Source: Thermoplasmata archaeon (GTDB lineage: Archaea; Thermoplasmatota; Thermoplasmata; UBA10834). Taken from it: a stretch of DNA of 6,660 nucleotides. Both the position numbers and the translations under genes were made by a program. The DNA is taken from assembly GCA_025457845.1 (NCBI GenBank), contig JALOTO010000082.1, positions 1 through 6,660 on the forward strand, in the 5' to 3' direction. The notes beneath the pieces were generated by a model. That model ran no database searches and was not told the DNA's origin. It saw only the letters and a program-made list of their open reading frames with translations. Below, one piece after another: positions 6,399-6,660 of the stretch. Each line of letters opens with the position of its first letter. Positions within the stretch are counted from its first letter, which is position 1.

Positions 6399-6416
6399 GA
6401 CCACAGTACTGTGATC
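6399..6416. promoter_or_regulatory. GTAC-centred palindrome in copy B, possible operator
   Basis: The perfect 12-bp palindrome CACAGTACTGTG (6402-6413) sits in the same place in copy B as ACCGTACGGT in copy A. Relative to copy A, an inner C-G pair has become A-T and an outer G-C pair has become A-T, so symmetry is kept despite base changes. The other changes are not all compensatory. Confidence 0.5.
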
Positions 6417-6489
6417 ATATACCCCCCAGGATTTACCTGCGGCATTTCCATGGCCGCCTATGCACATAAACCTATCTCGCAGTTGTAGC
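6399..6489. repeat. Non-coding direct repeat, copy B, downstream of the DUF3800 gene
   Basis: This is the second copy of the element at 5543-5634, in the same orientation, beginning about 30 nt after the DUF3800 stop. It carries the palindrome, CATATACC (6416-6423), TTTACCTGCG (6432-6441), CATGG (6449-6453), CATAAACC (6465-6472) and TGTAGC (6484-6489). About 145 nt separate it from the next gene at 6636, whose own TATA box lies well downstream of this copy. Weak similarity may extend upstream to about 6371 and 5511 (ATG, CAGC and CCCC blocks). Confidence 0.75.
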
Positions 6490-6602
6490 TCCATCCAGCT
6501 TGGCTCACCGGCTCGCCTGAGCTGCTATTTCATTGGCGGTCCGTGGACAAGCCCCCTTGGGAAGTCCGTCATGGAAATGTACATCAACGCACAAACAAGT
6601 GC

Positions 6603-6610
6603 TTTATAGT
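6603..6610 (+). promoter_or_regulatory. TATA box of the gene starting at 6636
   Basis: TTTATAGT is the best archaeal TATA box in the window, centred about 29 nt before ATG 6636, in a locally AT-rich stretch. The spacing predicts a leaderless transcript or a leader of only a few bases. Short complementary words flank it: AATGTAC (6576-6582) with GTACATT (6609-6615), and ATCAAC (6583-6588) with GTTGAT (6616-6621). These could be operator half-sites. Confidence 0.65.
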
Positions 6611-6635
6611 ACATTGTTGATATTGCAGACCCACC

Positions 6636-6660
6636 ATGACCAGAAGGGATTCATTTTGGC
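6636..6660 (+). CDS. Start of an unidentified gene, cut by the window edge
   Basis: Only eight codons are visible (MTRRDSFW), open to the end of the window. The call rests on the correctly placed TATA box upstream rather than on the protein, which is too short to identify. There is no Shine-Dalgarno before the ATG, consistent with leaderless expression. Confidence 0.5.

Noticed and set aside
5543..6489. CRISPR array
   Set aside because: There are only two diverged copies, separated by a complete gene, with no regular spacer spacing.

Overview
The window most likely comes from a GC-rich archaeon. Thermoplasmatota (for example a Methanomassiliicoccales relative) is my best guess, but I cannot prove it from sequence alone. 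Three things suggest an archaeon. TATA-like boxes lie about 29 nt upstream of ATG codons (clearest at 4232-4239 and 6603-6610), as expected for leaderless transcripts. Several starts lack a well-placed Shine-Dalgarno sequence. Arginine is often encoded by AGG, and small zinc-ribbon membrane proteins, common in these archaea, are abundant. All convincing genes are on the + strand; the long minus-strand ORFs are shadows of GC-rich coding sequence.

Layout. Positions 3-473 and 470-2323 are two translationally coupled membrane-protein genes (ATGA overlap) that share a four-helix module: one copy in the first, three in the second. Positions 2464-3354 encode a zinc-ribbon / single-helix / double beta-sandwich protein. 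It overlaps by ATGA the next gene, 3351-4151, a three-helix protein with a soluble C-terminal domain that may be PH-like. Positions 4262-4957 encode a protein built from two copies of [C2H2 zinc finger + two helices]. Positions 5021-5443 encode a double zinc-ribbon protein with two helices, one ribbon lacking a cysteine. Positions 5733-6368 encode a DUF3800 protein. A new gene with its own TATA box starts at 6636 and runs off the window.

The first six genes form a same-strand run of membrane proteins of unknown function, three of them with predicted zinc-binding domains; none is a recognised enzyme or transporter. They may form a membrane-associated sensing or scaffolding locus, but this is inference from co-location and architecture only.

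The DUF3800 gene is bracketed by two diverged direct copies (about 74% identical over about 91 aligned positions) of a non-coding element at 5543-5634 and 6399-6489. Each copy begins with a palindrome centred on GTAC, whose arms differ between copies by compensatory changes. This element and the repeated four-helix module are the two observations most worth following up.
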